13,712 nt of DNA from contig CAZNQW010000098.1 of the NCBI GenBank assembly GCA_964575225.1, positions 1 through 13,712 on the forward strand, in the 5' to 3' direction. The notes under the pieces were generated by a model. The model saw nothing but the letters and a program-made list of their open reading frames with translations. It did not search any database and was not told the DNA's origin. A program made the translations under genes and the position numbers. Positions 5,775 to 13,227 of this stretch are shown here, piece after piece; the stretch's first letter is position 1, and each line of letters opens with the position of its first letter. This DNA is from CAZNQW01 sp964575225. Lineage in GTDB: Bacteria; Chloroflexota; Anaerolineae; JAAYZQ01.

Positions 5775-6910
5775 TCATTCTGATCGACGGGGCGCCAGCG
5801 CCCTATCCACCTGGGACCGGACCACCATTTTGACCATGTCAGCGGGAGTCATCTTGCCCCGCGCCTGAGCGAGTTGGATTGTGGCCGCCACAATGTCCTT
5901 GGGCACGGGCCGCTGTTCTTCTTCCGGCTTGCGCACCAGGCTCAAGGAGTCAGTCGGACAGGTAGTGACGCACAGCCCACAGCCGATACACCGATCGGCG
6001 TACACAACAATCCGCGAGTCAACCAGCTCAAGGGCCTCCATCTGGCAGCGGGTCAGGCACAAACCACAACCCGCACAGGTGTCCCGGTCGGCAGTGGCCA
6101 CAAAAGGTGGAAAAACAGGCTCGCCGGCTGGGGGTGGTGCTTGGCGCCCCGCAGCACGCCACAGCAGCAGCCACAGCAAGCGCAAATATTCAGAGGCTCC
6201 TTGGCGTTTCCAGGTTGCAGGACCAAACCGGCCTCGTTGGCCAGATTCAAAAGCTCCAGCGCCTCCTGTTGGCTGATGGCTCTGCCCTTTCCCGTGTGCA
6301 CATAGAAATCGGCGGCCATGCCAAACACGAGACAGGTCTCCAGAGGTTTGTCGCAACCCTCACCTAACATCCGCTGCTCCTGGCGACAGATACAGGGAGC
6401 CACCGCAAATCGGGTCTGGGCGCGCACCAGCTCCTCGGCCCGCTCATAGGCCAGCACCGTCTGCCGGCTGTCGATGCTCTCGGCCACGGGGATTGTGCGT
6501 AGTTGGGGAACTTGACCCCAACCGTCGGCCGCGATCAGCGCCGGCAAATACTCCTCAAAGTCGCGAATGAGCTCCGCCTCCAGACGGTTGACTTGATACT
6601 CCCAGATGCCGACCACAAACTGGGCAGCCATATAGCGAGGGATATGGCCTTCCTGTTGGGTCCGGTAGACAAGGCCCTTTTGGGCCATCGCTTCCAGTTG
6701 ACCGGCCACCCGCGCGACCGGCATTTTGGCCCGCCGGGCAATCACCCGCGGCTCCTCGGCCAGCAAGCTTAAATGGACGGCCAGGGCGGCTTCTTCCGGG
6801 GTAAAGAGCCGGCGCAGGATTCGCATCTCGACGCCGCTTTCCGTAGCCGGGAATCCGCCCGGCAGGTCATCGAGGTGGCGGGCCAACCGAACATACACAT
6901 GGTCGCTCAT
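5775..6910 (-). CDS. 4Fe-4S dicluster ferredoxin-domain protein, frameshifted
   Basis: The protein begins MSDHVYVRLARHL with AGGAGGGA about 4 nt before the ATG at 6910. Residues ~30-85 look like a winged-helix-type region (LFTPEEAALAVHL, VARVAGQLEAMAQKGLV). A Cys-rich middle follows, with APCICRQ, GCDKPLETC and ICACCGCCCGVLRG. The frame then runs into unrelated sequence, while the -1-shifted frame continues with two bacterial ferredoxin motifs, CAGCGLCLTRC and CIGCGLCVTTCP, ending at TGA 5775-5777. Adding one base at the G5 run 6130-6134 (C5 on the coding strand) restores one 378-residue protein of the expected family architecture. This suggests a real frameshift mutation or a homopolymer sequencing error. 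If intact it would be a cytoplasmic electron-transfer protein; its partner is unknown. It lies 110 bp after the PTPS-related gene. Without the repair, the first frame ends at 6053. Confidence 0.8.
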
Positions 6911-7020
6911 GGTTCCCTCCTGGAAAAACTCCCATCGCCATCGCACTCGCATCAAGAGCGATTTTGCCTCTGCCTCCGCGACCGGGACCGGATCGCCTCC
7001 GACGGCGCGCAGAAACCGCG

Positions 7021-9705
7021 CTATGGCACGAAAAAGGGGATGACCAGCGCATCCGGCTGGAAGTGCTCCGCCATGCCACCGCCGGGGCGGGCTTCCAGGC
7101 GGGCGGAGGTCTCGGGGTCGTAGAGGCCCACCAGCAGCCGGTAGGGACCGCTGGGCAGGTTCTCGGGCAGCACCAACTTTTGGCGGTCGATCAACAGCGC
7201 TCCGGCAGGCCATTGGGTTGTAGACAGCATCCCCTGGAGAGGCGGACTGTCGAACTGGGCCGCCAGGGTTCCCTGCTCGTCCACCAGGTGGACAAAAGTC
7301 TTGAGGTCCGCAGCGGGCGTGCCCTCCACCTCCCAGAACAGGCGCAGGATGGGGCCGCCGGGATCGGGCAGCAGATCGTAGCCCTGGAGATGCAGATCGG
7401 ACCCGAACTCGGCCCCCGCCGTCACCGAGGGACGCACAGGTTGAAAGAACCCGGACCGGGTTGGCTCGACCGACACCTCGTCCAAAAGCAACAGACCGTC
7501 GGGGTTGCCCGTCACCGCCAGCCGATTCCCGTCGTCGTCGACCAGGCCGATGGCCAAGGTATAGGCCGCGGGCGGCAGGTCCTCGGGCAGATCCAGGGTC
7601 AACTCGTCCACATAGTACAGGATGCGCTTCCAGACGCGGGTGGAGATGTGGCCCGGATTCCAGTTCTGCACGCCGGCCCAGCTTTTCTTTTGCGCGGGCG
7701 TATAGAGGTGCAGAAAGCTGTGCAAGCTCTCGTCGATCGGTTCCGGGACCTGCCAATAGAGGCGCAGGCGCAGCGTGGCGCCCGCCTGGCGCGAGCCGGA
7801 CAGCAGGTCCCAGCCCAGCAGCGTCACCTCGGGCTGCCCCTCGCCGCCCAGCGTCTCGTTCATGGGGTGACCGATGCCGATCACCCCATCGGGCGGCGAG
7901 CGGCGCTGGAACAGGCTGGGGTTCGACTGGCGGATTCCCTCGCGGGCCAGAATCAAGACCAGCAGCAGGGCCAGAGGCGCCAGCCAGCGTTTGTCCCAAG
8001 TGTGGCCATTGGGCGTTCCACCCTCCCCTCCCGGCTTGCCGCGCCGGGCCTGCCAACCCACCCAGGCCAACACCAGCAGCAGCGCCCCGCGGCTGATCCA
8101 GGCCCCGGCCTTTTGCCAGACCGTCCCCACCCAGCGGAGAGCCACTTCCCCGGCCGGTTCCGCCAACTCGAGGGCGATGCGGCCATCGTCCGTTGGCTCG
8201 ATGGGCTGGACGGCGCCATCGACGGTGGCCTGCCAGGCCGGAAAATAGTGCACCGGCAACACCAGCCTCCCGGCCGGTAGCTGCGTCCCGGCGGCAGGCC
8301 GGAGCGCCGCCCGATGGGGCGTCGACCAGGTCCATTGGGCGCCGCCGGGTAGATCGGCCTCCGCGACCAGGCCGGCGTGATCGCCGGGCATTTGGGCCCA
8401 GCGCGGCAAAAAGGGGCTGGCGCTGGTCAGTCCCCACACCTGCGCCTGGCGCTCGTAGGCATGGGTATCGGCCACCGATAGGGCAGGCATGGACAGAAAA
8501 GGCCCCGGCGGAAACATAAAGACACTGGCCGTCAGGGCGACGGCTACCAGCGAACCCACAGCCAGGGGCAGCCGGGCCTTTTCCCGATAGGCGGCGGTGG
8601 ACGCGGCCGCGGCCAGGGCCACACCCAGGGCCGCCGGTCCCAGGAAGCGGCTGGGGAACAACACCAAGGGAAAGAGGGGCACCCACTCCCACACCGGTGC
8701 CGTCCACTGCTGGGTGAGGGCCACGCAGACGGTGGCGATGCCCAGGCCAATGGCCAGCCAGGCGCGGCCTGTCCGACGAACGATGAGGGTGACGACGCCC
8801 ACAGCCAGCGCCAGCCAGGCCGCCCAGCCCAAAAGGTGTGGGAAGGGCGGATTGGCCGCCCGGCTGTCGAGCAGGGGCGGCGCTGCCAACAGATCAAGGG
8901 GGGGCACAAAGTTCTGGCGATAGTCGAACATGCCCTGGGTGAGGCTGTCGGCCTGCACCAGGCCCATGTCGGCCACCGAGGGCAGCCAGAAAAAGGCGCT
9001 CAGTCCCAATCCCAACGCGGCGGCCCACACCAGGCGCAGCCAGGCTGCGCCGTTGCGCTGCGAGAGGGCCATCCCCAGGCCGTACAACACCAACAACCCG
9101 GCGCCCAACATCGCCGTGATGTTGTGGGCGACGATCATCGCTGCCAGGCTCAGGGAGGCCAGCAATCGATAGGGCCAGCCGGAGCGAGAGCCGTCGTCCA
9201 GGTAGAGTCGGGTAAAGGCCCACATCACCACCGGCAGCAGAAAAACAGCCACCATCTGGGGATAGTCGCCCTGGACATAGTACTCGCGAAAGAGGGAGGC
9301 CTGGCCCAGGTACAGGGGCACGCCCGCCAGGGCGGCAAATCGGCCGAACAGGCGCCGCAGCCAGGCATAGGTGGCCAGTCCCGAGAGGACGAAAAGGCCG
9401 GAGATCAGAACCTTGGCCGAAACATCCAGTGGCAGGCCCAGCCTGTGAATAAAGGCGACCGACAGGTAGAACAGCGGACTATAGTAGTGGAGGGTGGGGG
9501 CGCCTAGGCCCTGGTACACGTCAGGCAGCCAGCGGGGCCAGAACTCGCCCTGGGAAAAGGAGCGGGCCACGGCGGCCGTGCGATGGAGGTGCAGGATGCC
9601 GTCGGCCGAATTGGGGATGCCCGGCAGGGTCCACAGGGGGCCGATCAGCAGGCCGGCCAGCAGCAGGACATAGAGCAGCGGCAAAAAGCGGTGCAGCCTG
9701 GTCAT
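7021..9705 (-). CDS. PTPS-related, GT-C-like multipass membrane protein
   Basis: This 894-residue protein has roughly a dozen hydrophobic segments between residues 8 and 590. Its first loop reads NSADGILHLHRTAAVARSF and GEFWPRWLPDVYQGLGAPTL, followed by HYYSPLFY. This is the pattern of the '6-pyruvoyl-tetrahydropterin synthase-related' membrane family, which despite its name resembles GT-C glycosyltransferases using lipid-linked sugars; Asp35 is a candidate catalytic residue. After a further hydrophobic segment near 575-590 come two homologous beta-rich units, ~627-723 and ~771-862. Each has LxGxDLL, LRLxW, a Phe/Leu-His-Leu motif and LPxxLPxxxYxLxxGLxD. The ATG at 9705 is the only good start in frame, though its ribosome-binding site (GGGTG) is weak. 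A role in envelope glycan or glycoprotein assembly is inferred. The upstream side abuts the RAYT/REP unit. Confidence 0.85.
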   Translation of the reverse strand: MTRLHRFLPLLYVLLLAGLLIGPLWTLPGIPNSADGILHLHRTAAVARSFSQGEFWPRWLPDVYQGLGAPTLHYYSPLFYLSVAFIHRLGLPLDVSAKVLISGLFVLSGLATYAWLRRLFGRFAALAGVPLYLGQASLFREYYVQGDYPQMVAVFLLPVVMWAFTRLYLDDGSRSGWPYRLLASLSLAAMIVAHNITAMLGAGLLVLYGLGMALSQRNGAAWLRLVWAAALGLGLSAFFWLPSVADMGLVQADSLTQGMFDYRQNFVPPLDLLAAPPLLDSRAANPPFPHLLGWAAWLALAVGVVTLIVRRTGRAWLAIGLGIATVCVALTQQWTAPVWEWVPLFPLVLFPSRFLGPAALGVALAAAASTAAYREKARLPLAVGSLVAVALTASVFMFPPGPFLSMPALSVADTHAYERQAQVWGLTSASPFLPRWAQMPGDHAGLVAEADLPGGAQWTWSTPHRAALRPAAGTQLPAGRLVLPVHYFPAWQATVDGAVQPIEPTDDGRIALELAEPAGEVALRWVGTVWQKAGAWISRGALLLVLAWVGWQARRGKPGGEGGTPNGHTWDKRWLAPLALLLVLILAREGIRQSNPSLFQRRSPPDGVIGIGHPMNETLGGEGQPEVTLLGWDLLSGSRQAGATLRLRLYWQVPEPIDESLHSFLHLYTPAQKKSWAGVQNWNPGHISTRVWKRILYYVDELTLDLPEDLPPAAYTLAIGLVDDDGNRLAVTGNPDGLLLLDEVSVEPTRSGFFQPVRPSVTAGAEFGSDLHLQGYDLLPDPGGPILRLFWEVEGTPAADLKTFVHLVDEQGTLAAQFDSPPLQGMLSTTQWPAGALLIDRQKLVLPENLPSGPYRLLVGLYDPETSARLEARPGGGMAEHFQPDALVIPFFVP

Positions 9706-9740
9706 GGGGCACCCAGCACACCATGCGGCTTCTTTTCTCC

Positions 9741-9786
9741 TTGTTCCCACGCTCTGCGTGGGAACCTCTGTTGGGCGCTCTGCGCC
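9741..9786. repeat. Left REP-like palindrome pair
   Basis: GTTCCCACGC and GCGTGGGAAC form a perfect 10-bp stem with a TCT loop (9743-9765). A second palindrome of the same layout, GGCGC-TCT-GCGCC, follows at 9774-9786. The repeat lies 58 bp downstream of the RAYT stop and just upstream of the PTPS-related gene start at 9705. Confidence 0.75.
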
Positions 9787-9848
9787 ATCACTACTTGTTT
9801 GTGCGGCACGGCCATCCTCACGTCACTTCTCGCCTGCCAGCGGTCCGG

Positions 9849-10382
9849 TTACCATGTGCATGTCACCTCGATCAATCCCGGCAGCCCGGCATAATTCCTC
9901 GCGCTCGAATAGCGCCAGTGAACTGCCTCGTCCACATACCCCCTTTTCACCGGGTTTTCGTGAACGTAGGTGATTTTCTGGCGCATCATCGGTTCGCCCT
10001 GGATCATCTCTGGGTGGCTTCCCTCCTGCCACACTTGATACATGCGGTCCGTTTTGTGGGCTAGCTTCTCCCTCGCAAGTTGGCCAAGTACCCGCTGCGC
10101 GTCACGCGCCTGGAGCCAGTCGACGATCTGCCGGGCCGTAAACGACTTGAAATCCCCGATTTCCTTGCTCAGATCATCGGCAGCCGCGATCAGGTGCACA
10201 TGGTTCTCCATGATCACGTAGGCGTATAGCACTATCCGGCCCTGGTTTTGCAGAAAGCGCCAGGACTCGAGAACAAAATCGGCAATCGGCGGGCTGCCAA
10301 AGAGCGGCAGCCAGTTGACGATCGTGCAGGTCAGGAAGTGAGGGTACTGTGGGTCATAGATCTTGTATCGGCTTCGGGGCAC
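9849..10382 (-). CDS. REP-associated tyrosine transposase (RAYT, Y1_Tnp/HUH family)
   Basis: This 177-residue protein is of the normal RAYT length. It has the HUH metal motif in MENHVHLI (His61, His63), the family-specific KITYVHENPVKRGYV (Tyr139, candidate catalytic residue) and the C-terminal WRYSSARNY. Such proteins are single-strand-specific DNA transposases or nucleases related to IS200/IS605 TnpA that recognise and cut REP hairpins. All key motifs are present, so it appears functional. The start is a GTG at 10382 preceded by AGGAGGAACC, a strong ribosome-binding site. It is framed by inverted REP-like palindromes, which are its probable substrates. The gene does not appear to be co-transcribed with its neighbours. 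Confidence 0.92.
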   Translation of the reverse strand: MPRSRYKIYDPQYPHFLTCTIVNWLPLFGSPPIADFVLESWRFLQNQGRIVLYAYVIMENHVHLIAAADDLSKEIGDFKSFTARQIVDWLQARDAQRVLGQLAREKLAHKTDRMYQVWQEGSHPEMIQGEPMMRQKITYVHENPVKRGYVDEAVHWRYSSARNYAGLPGLIEVTCTW

Positions 10383-10418
10383 GGTTCCTCCTGTCCCTCA
10401 CCTGCCAGTTTTGACAGC

Positions 10419-10499
10419 CCGGCGCTCCGCTCCGCGTGCTGCAGGTCCTGAACGGCGCGGAGCGCTGGCCAGATCTTCCCACGCGGAGCGTGGGAACAA
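10419..10499. repeat. Right REP-like palindrome cluster
   Basis: The hairpin 10476-10496 (9-bp perfect stem, GGA loop) is the inverted counterpart of the left one. Next to it lie GCGC-GGA-GCGC (10455-10465) and an inverted partner GCGCTCCGC at 10422-10430. The cluster separates the RAYT start from the nuclease-like gene ending at 10518, and may also act as an RNA 3' end stabiliser for that gene. Confidence 0.7.
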
Positions 10500-10517
10500 G
10501 TTGAATGCTCGTCACCC

Positions 10518-11024
10518 TCAACCCAATTTGGTCCACACGCTCATCATGACATCTCTATAGTCACTCACAAACTGAAAGCTACGCAAAATGGGTGCGTGCT
10601 CCGGTATGGCACTAGAATTGATGTGTTTGGTTATGAAATCCTGGAAAATCTCCTCCAGCAGCTCCCTCACAAGCATTATTCTACCGCCTCCCAGAGTCTG
10701 GTGAGTCTGTTTGCTAGCGAAGCCGAGTAGAGCGATCTGGTCGATTCTTCCGGGCAGATCCATCCCTACAAACAGGTCAGGAATGTATTTTTCCCCCGCC
10801 TCGAACTTCTTCCTAAACCGCCTCTCCCGGATCTCCCAGCTATCGGCGTCCATAGACGGCTCAATGTGCACGAGCTTTTTGTCCTTAGGTTGGAAAGCCA
10901 CGACATCGAGTTCGCATTCATACCCACCCCTGGCTCGCTTTCCAACCAACACATTCCGGCGAACAAAAAAGCCCTGGTACTCATACCACTCTGCGATAAG
11001 TTCTTCAAGGTAGTTTGCGGCCAT
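10518..11024 (-). CDS. PD-(D/E)XK nuclease-like hypothetical protein
   Basis: The 168-residue protein opens with an amphipathic helix (NYLEELIAEWYEYQGFFVRRNV). It then has a GGYECELDVVAF segment followed after a short turn by KLVHIEPSMDADSW. The E-x-D ... H-I-E order in alternating strands resembles the catalytic core of PD-(D/E)XK nucleases such as Mrr/Holliday-resolvase-like proteins. The usual Lys of ExK is not evident (EPS), so activity is uncertain. No DNA-binding or methylase partner lies nearby. AGAGAGG about 5 nt before the ATG at 11024 supports the start. Base composition is visibly AT-richer than flanking genes, suggesting acquisition by transfer. It sits beside the RAYT/REP unit. 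A restriction-like or repair role is only inference. Confidence 0.65.
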   Translation of the reverse strand: MAANYLEELIAEWYEYQGFFVRRNVLVGKRARGGYECELDVVAFQPKDKKLVHIEPSMDADSWEIRERRFRKKFEAGEKYIPDLFVGMDLPGRIDQIALLGFASKQTHQTLGGGRIMLVRELLEEIFQDFITKHINSSAIPEHAPILRSFQFVSDYRDVMMSVWTKLG

Positions 11025-11187
11025 TCATACCTCTCTTGCTCACGGCGCAGGTTGGACAGGCATGTGCACAACCCCGAAATGCGTTCTTGAGGTTGGAGCC
11101 CGGCTGGCATACGCATCGCTTAAGGTCAGAGTGTATAGTATTCTCGGGAAAATCCATCATGCCCTGATGCTGAATACGCTCATGCAA
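11005..11187 (-). CDS. Possible small Cys-rich ORF overlapping the nuclease-like gene
   Basis: A 60-codon frame from a TTG at 11187 (or about 50 codons from an ATG near 11160) ends inside the first codons of the nuclease-like gene, overlapping it by 20 bp in the same direction. The product contains five Cys in its centre, as RCVC and RGCAHACPTC, a pattern that could bind Zn or an Fe-S cluster. The ribosome-binding site is poor: GGAGG lies 11 nt before the TTG. It matches no family I recognise. It may be a translationally coupled small protein, a gene remnant or chance; the remaining bases to 11276 show nothing else. Confidence 0.25.
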   Translation of the reverse strand: MHERIQHQGMMDFPENTIHSDLKRCVCQPGSNLKNAFRGCAHACPTCAVSKRGMNGRKLP

Positions 11188-11276
11188 CTCTAGAACTGCC
11201 TCCTGGGTCTATACTGGATCGCGGGCCATCCCAGTCGCCATGACCGAATCCGCAACTTCAGCGGCACCTAACCTTA

Positions 11277-12791
11277 CTACGACTGTCTTCTCGGCCGATA
11301 CTGGATGGCCTCTGCCAGGTGGGCGGTCTGGATCTCGTCGCTGCCCGCCAGGTCGGCGATGGTCCGCGCCAGCTTGAGGATGCGATGGTACGCCCGGGCG
11401 CTCATGTGAAGCTGCTGCATCGCCGCCCGCAGCAGACCCTTGCCCGCCTCGTCGACGCGGCACAAGTCGCGCACCTCCGCTGGGCCCATGTCGGCGTTGG
11501 ATAGCAGATGGGTTCCGGCAAAGCGGCGGCGCTGCCGCTCCCGGGCGGCCTCGACTCGCTCGCGGATGGCCGCCGAGGGCTCACCCAGCCGTTCGTCCGA
11601 CAGCTTTTCGTACTCGACCCGGGGGACCTCGATGTGGATGTCGATGCGGTCCAGTAGGGGGCCCGACACCCGCTTTTGGTAGCGACTGACCATGACTGCG
11701 CTACACGTGCACTCTCTCACCGGGTCGCCATAGTAGCCGCAGGGGCAGGGATTCTGGGCGGCAATCAGCATGAAATTGGCCGGAAAGGTCAGCGAGCCCG
11801 AGCTGCGGGAGATGGTCAGATGCTTGTCCTCGAGGGGTTGGCGCAGCATCTCCAACAGCTTGGTGCCGAATTCGGGCAACTCGTCCAAAAAGAGCACGCC
11901 CCGGTGGGCCAGCGAAATCTCACCGGGCCGGGGCACCTGCCCGCCGCCCACCAGCCCGGCGTAGCTGATGGTGTGGTGGGGCGCGCGGAAGGGACGATGG
12001 CGGACCAGGGGCGTGTCGTCGGGCAGCATCCCTGAAATGGAATAGATCTTGGTGACGGTCAGCGACTCTTCAAAGGCCATGCGCGGCAAAATCGAGGGCA
12101 CCGCCCGCGCCAGCAGCGTCTTGCCCGAGCCGGGCGGCCCGGTCATCAGCGAGTTGTGGGCTCCCGCCGCGGCGACCTCCAGGGCGCGCTTGACGTGCTC
12201 CTGCCCCTTGACATCGCGGAAATCAACCGGGTAGACCGGAGCGTCGTCCTCCAGGCCCGTGTGCTCGTAGGGCGGAATGGGCGCATAGCCATGCAGGTGG
12301 CCTACCAGGCTGGCCAGGCTGGCGACGGGGATGATCTCCAGCCCTTCCACCAGACCGGCTTCGGCGGCGTTGGCCTCGGGCACATAGAGGGTGTGCAGGC
12401 CCTGCTCCCGGGCGCCGACGGCCATGGGCAGCACGCCGGTGACGCCCCGCACGTGGCCGTCCAACGAGAGTTCGCCGATCAGTCCCGATTCGGCCAGATC
12501 GGCGCCCACCTGTTCCGAGGCCACGAGGATGCCCACGGCCATGGGCAGATCGTAGGCGGGCCCCTCTTTGCGCAGGTCGGCCGGCGCCAGGTTTACCGTC
12601 AACCGGGCCCGCGGATAGACCAGACCCGAGTTGGTGATGGCGGCCCGCACGCGCTCGGCCGATTCGCGCACGGCGGCGTCGGGCAGTCCTACGATGGTTT
12701 GAGAAGGCAGGCCGCGGCTGATGTCTACTTCTACGTCGACTCGGGTGCTATCCAGGCCGATGAGGGCAAAGCTGGTGACTTGGGCTAACAT
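11277..12791 (-). CDS. comM: ComM/YifB family Mg-chelatase-like AAA+ ATPase
   Basis: The 504-residue product is full length for the family. Residues 1-170 form the Lon/ribosomal S5-like N-terminal domain (GLPSQTIVGLPDAAVRESAERVR and LAPADLRKEGPAYDLP regions). Next come the AAA+ core with Walker A GPPGSGKT (218-225) and Walker B VLFLDE (299-304), the Mg-chelatase signature RPFRAPHHTIS and a four-Cys CPCG...CTC cluster (349-363). The C-terminal helical region contains SARAYHRILKLARTIADL. ComM homologues are hexameric helicases that promote branch migration during recombination of incoming DNA in natural transformation. The ATG at 12791 is preferred because GGAG lies 7 nt upstream and the protein then starts at the family position (MLAQVTSFALIGLD). 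It has its own promoter at 12876-12904. Confidence 0.96.
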   Translation of the reverse strand: MLAQVTSFALIGLDSTRVDVEVDISRGLPSQTIVGLPDAAVRESAERVRAAITNSGLVYPRARLTVNLAPADLRKEGPAYDLPMAVGILVASEQVGADLAESGLIGELSLDGHVRGVTGVLPMAVGAREQGLHTLYVPEANAAEAGLVEGLEIIPVASLASLVGHLHGYAPIPPYEHTGLEDDAPVYPVDFRDVKGQEHVKRALEVAAAGAHNSLMTGPPGSGKTLLARAVPSILPRMAFEESLTVTKIYSISGMLPDDTPLVRHRPFRAPHHTISYAGLVGGGQVPRPGEISLAHRGVLFLDELPEFGTKLLEMLRQPLEDKHLTISRSSGSLTFPANFMLIAAQNPCPCGYYGDPVRECTCSAVMVSRYQKRVSGPLLDRIDIHIEVPRVEYEKLSDERLGEPSAAIRERVEAARERQRRRFAGTHLLSNADMGPAEVRDLCRVDEAGKGLLRAAMQQLHMSARAYHRILKLARTIADLAGSDEIQTAHLAEAIQYRPRRQS

Positions 12792-12875
12792 GCGCGACTC
12801 CGACATTCCTTGTCTGGGGTTGAGATCCAGGCCAATATCTGCCATGAACTACAGAGAATCCCGCTTCTGCCCGCC

Positions 12876-12904
12876 ATTATACTTGAGATGCAGCCAAATG
12901 TCCA
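12876..12904 (-). promoter_or_regulatory. Promoter of comM
   Basis: On the minus strand TGGACA (12899-12904) and a consensus TATAAT (12876-12881) are separated by exactly 17 nt. Transcription would start near 12869, leaving a leader of about 78 nt before the comM start at 12791. Confidence 0.75.
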
Positions 12905-12973
12905 GCGGTTTTGCCAGCGGGTCAGGGCTTGTTAGGTCGGTCATTCAACCCGATTTGACGCAAAGTGCCTGTT

Positions 12974-13020
12974 GTAGGGGCGGGTTTCGCGCGTCGCCTG
13001 CGACGCACACCCGCCCGTAC
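12974..13020. repeat. Palindromic intergenic repeat (47 bp)
   Basis: The two ends, GTAGGGGCGGGTTTCGCG and its near complement ending CACCCGCCCGTAC, form a long imperfect hairpin whose inner stem is CGTCG-CCTG-CGACG. About 17 of 20 outer positions pair. It is bounded by GTA/TAC, as in small palindromic elements that recur between genes in many genomes. It codes for nothing. Confidence 0.6.
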
Positions 13021-13136
13021 AGTCCCATCCCATTTGCCGTTGCACGGGGGATAGCGTCCCCGTCTTTACCCTCGCCCATCGCCGGCATGGCCGCGAGGGG
13101 CGTTCTACAGGCTCCATCATGAATGCTCCCGTCAGG

Positions 13137-13170
13137 AAAAAAAGGAGGCTGCCATGGGAGTGGCAGCCTC
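13137..13170 (-). terminator. Intrinsic terminator of rplI
   Basis: On the minus strand a perfect 10-bp stem, GAGGCTGCCA with TGGCAGCCTC (13145-13170, six-base loop), is followed directly by a run of seven T (13137-13143). It lies 57 bp after the rplI stop codon and is a textbook Rho-independent terminator. Confidence 0.93.
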
Positions 13171-13227
13171 GCAGCCGACAGATTCAATGAGCCGGCCCAA
13201 CCGGCCCGATCTCCGGAACCTTGGGGC

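Larger units (their letters stand above)
9741..10499 (-). mobile_element. RAYT gene flanked by inverted REP-like palindromes
   Basis: A 24-nt sequence at 9741-9764 recurs inverted at 10476-10499 with one mismatch. Each copy folds as a perfect hairpin, TTCCCACGC-TCT-GCGTGGGAA on the left and TTCCCACGC-GGA-GCGTGGGAA on the right. Inside each, a second smaller palindrome of the same design follows: GGCGC-TCT-GCGCC at 9774-9786 and GCGC-GGA-GCGC at 10455-10465. Between them lies one complete RAYT gene. This is the classical arrangement of a REP-associated tyrosine transposase with its own REP sequences. No target-site duplication was identified, and the exact ends are inferred. Confidence 0.7.
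12792..13136. other. Gene-free spacer between rplI terminator and comM
   Basis: This stretch contains the comM leader and promoter, a long palindromic repeat (12974-13020) and a small hairpin, ACGGGG (13044-13049) with CCCCGT (13058-13063). Open frames are short and lack ribosome-binding sites. No further gene is seen. Confidence 0.65.

Noticed and set aside
6964..8280. 438-codon + strand open frame
   Set aside because: It is antisense to the PTPS-related gene, with Gln/His/Arg-rich low-complexity composition and no motifs.
6911..8707. Long minus-strand open frame running in frame upstream of the Fe-S gene
   Set aside because: It overlaps the PTPS-related gene in another frame, is Gly/Arg/Pro-rich and has no recognisable domains. 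It is a GC-rich shadow; only the part from 6910 down is a gene.
11025..11187. Radical-SAM-like signature in RGCAHACPTC
   Set aside because: The spacing resembles CxxxCxxC, but the frame is only about 60 codons with none of the barrel that follows in radical SAM enzymes, so no enzyme is claimed.
10518..12791. Possible restriction or defence island combining the nuclease-like gene with the AAA+ ATPase
   Set aside because: The ATPase is a standard ComM/YifB core protein with its own promoter. Adjacency to the nuclease-like gene looks accidental.
12804..12845. Upstream in-frame ATGs for comM (12806, 12845)
   Set aside because: Neither has a correctly spaced ribosome-binding site, and the family consensus begins at the methionine at 12791.
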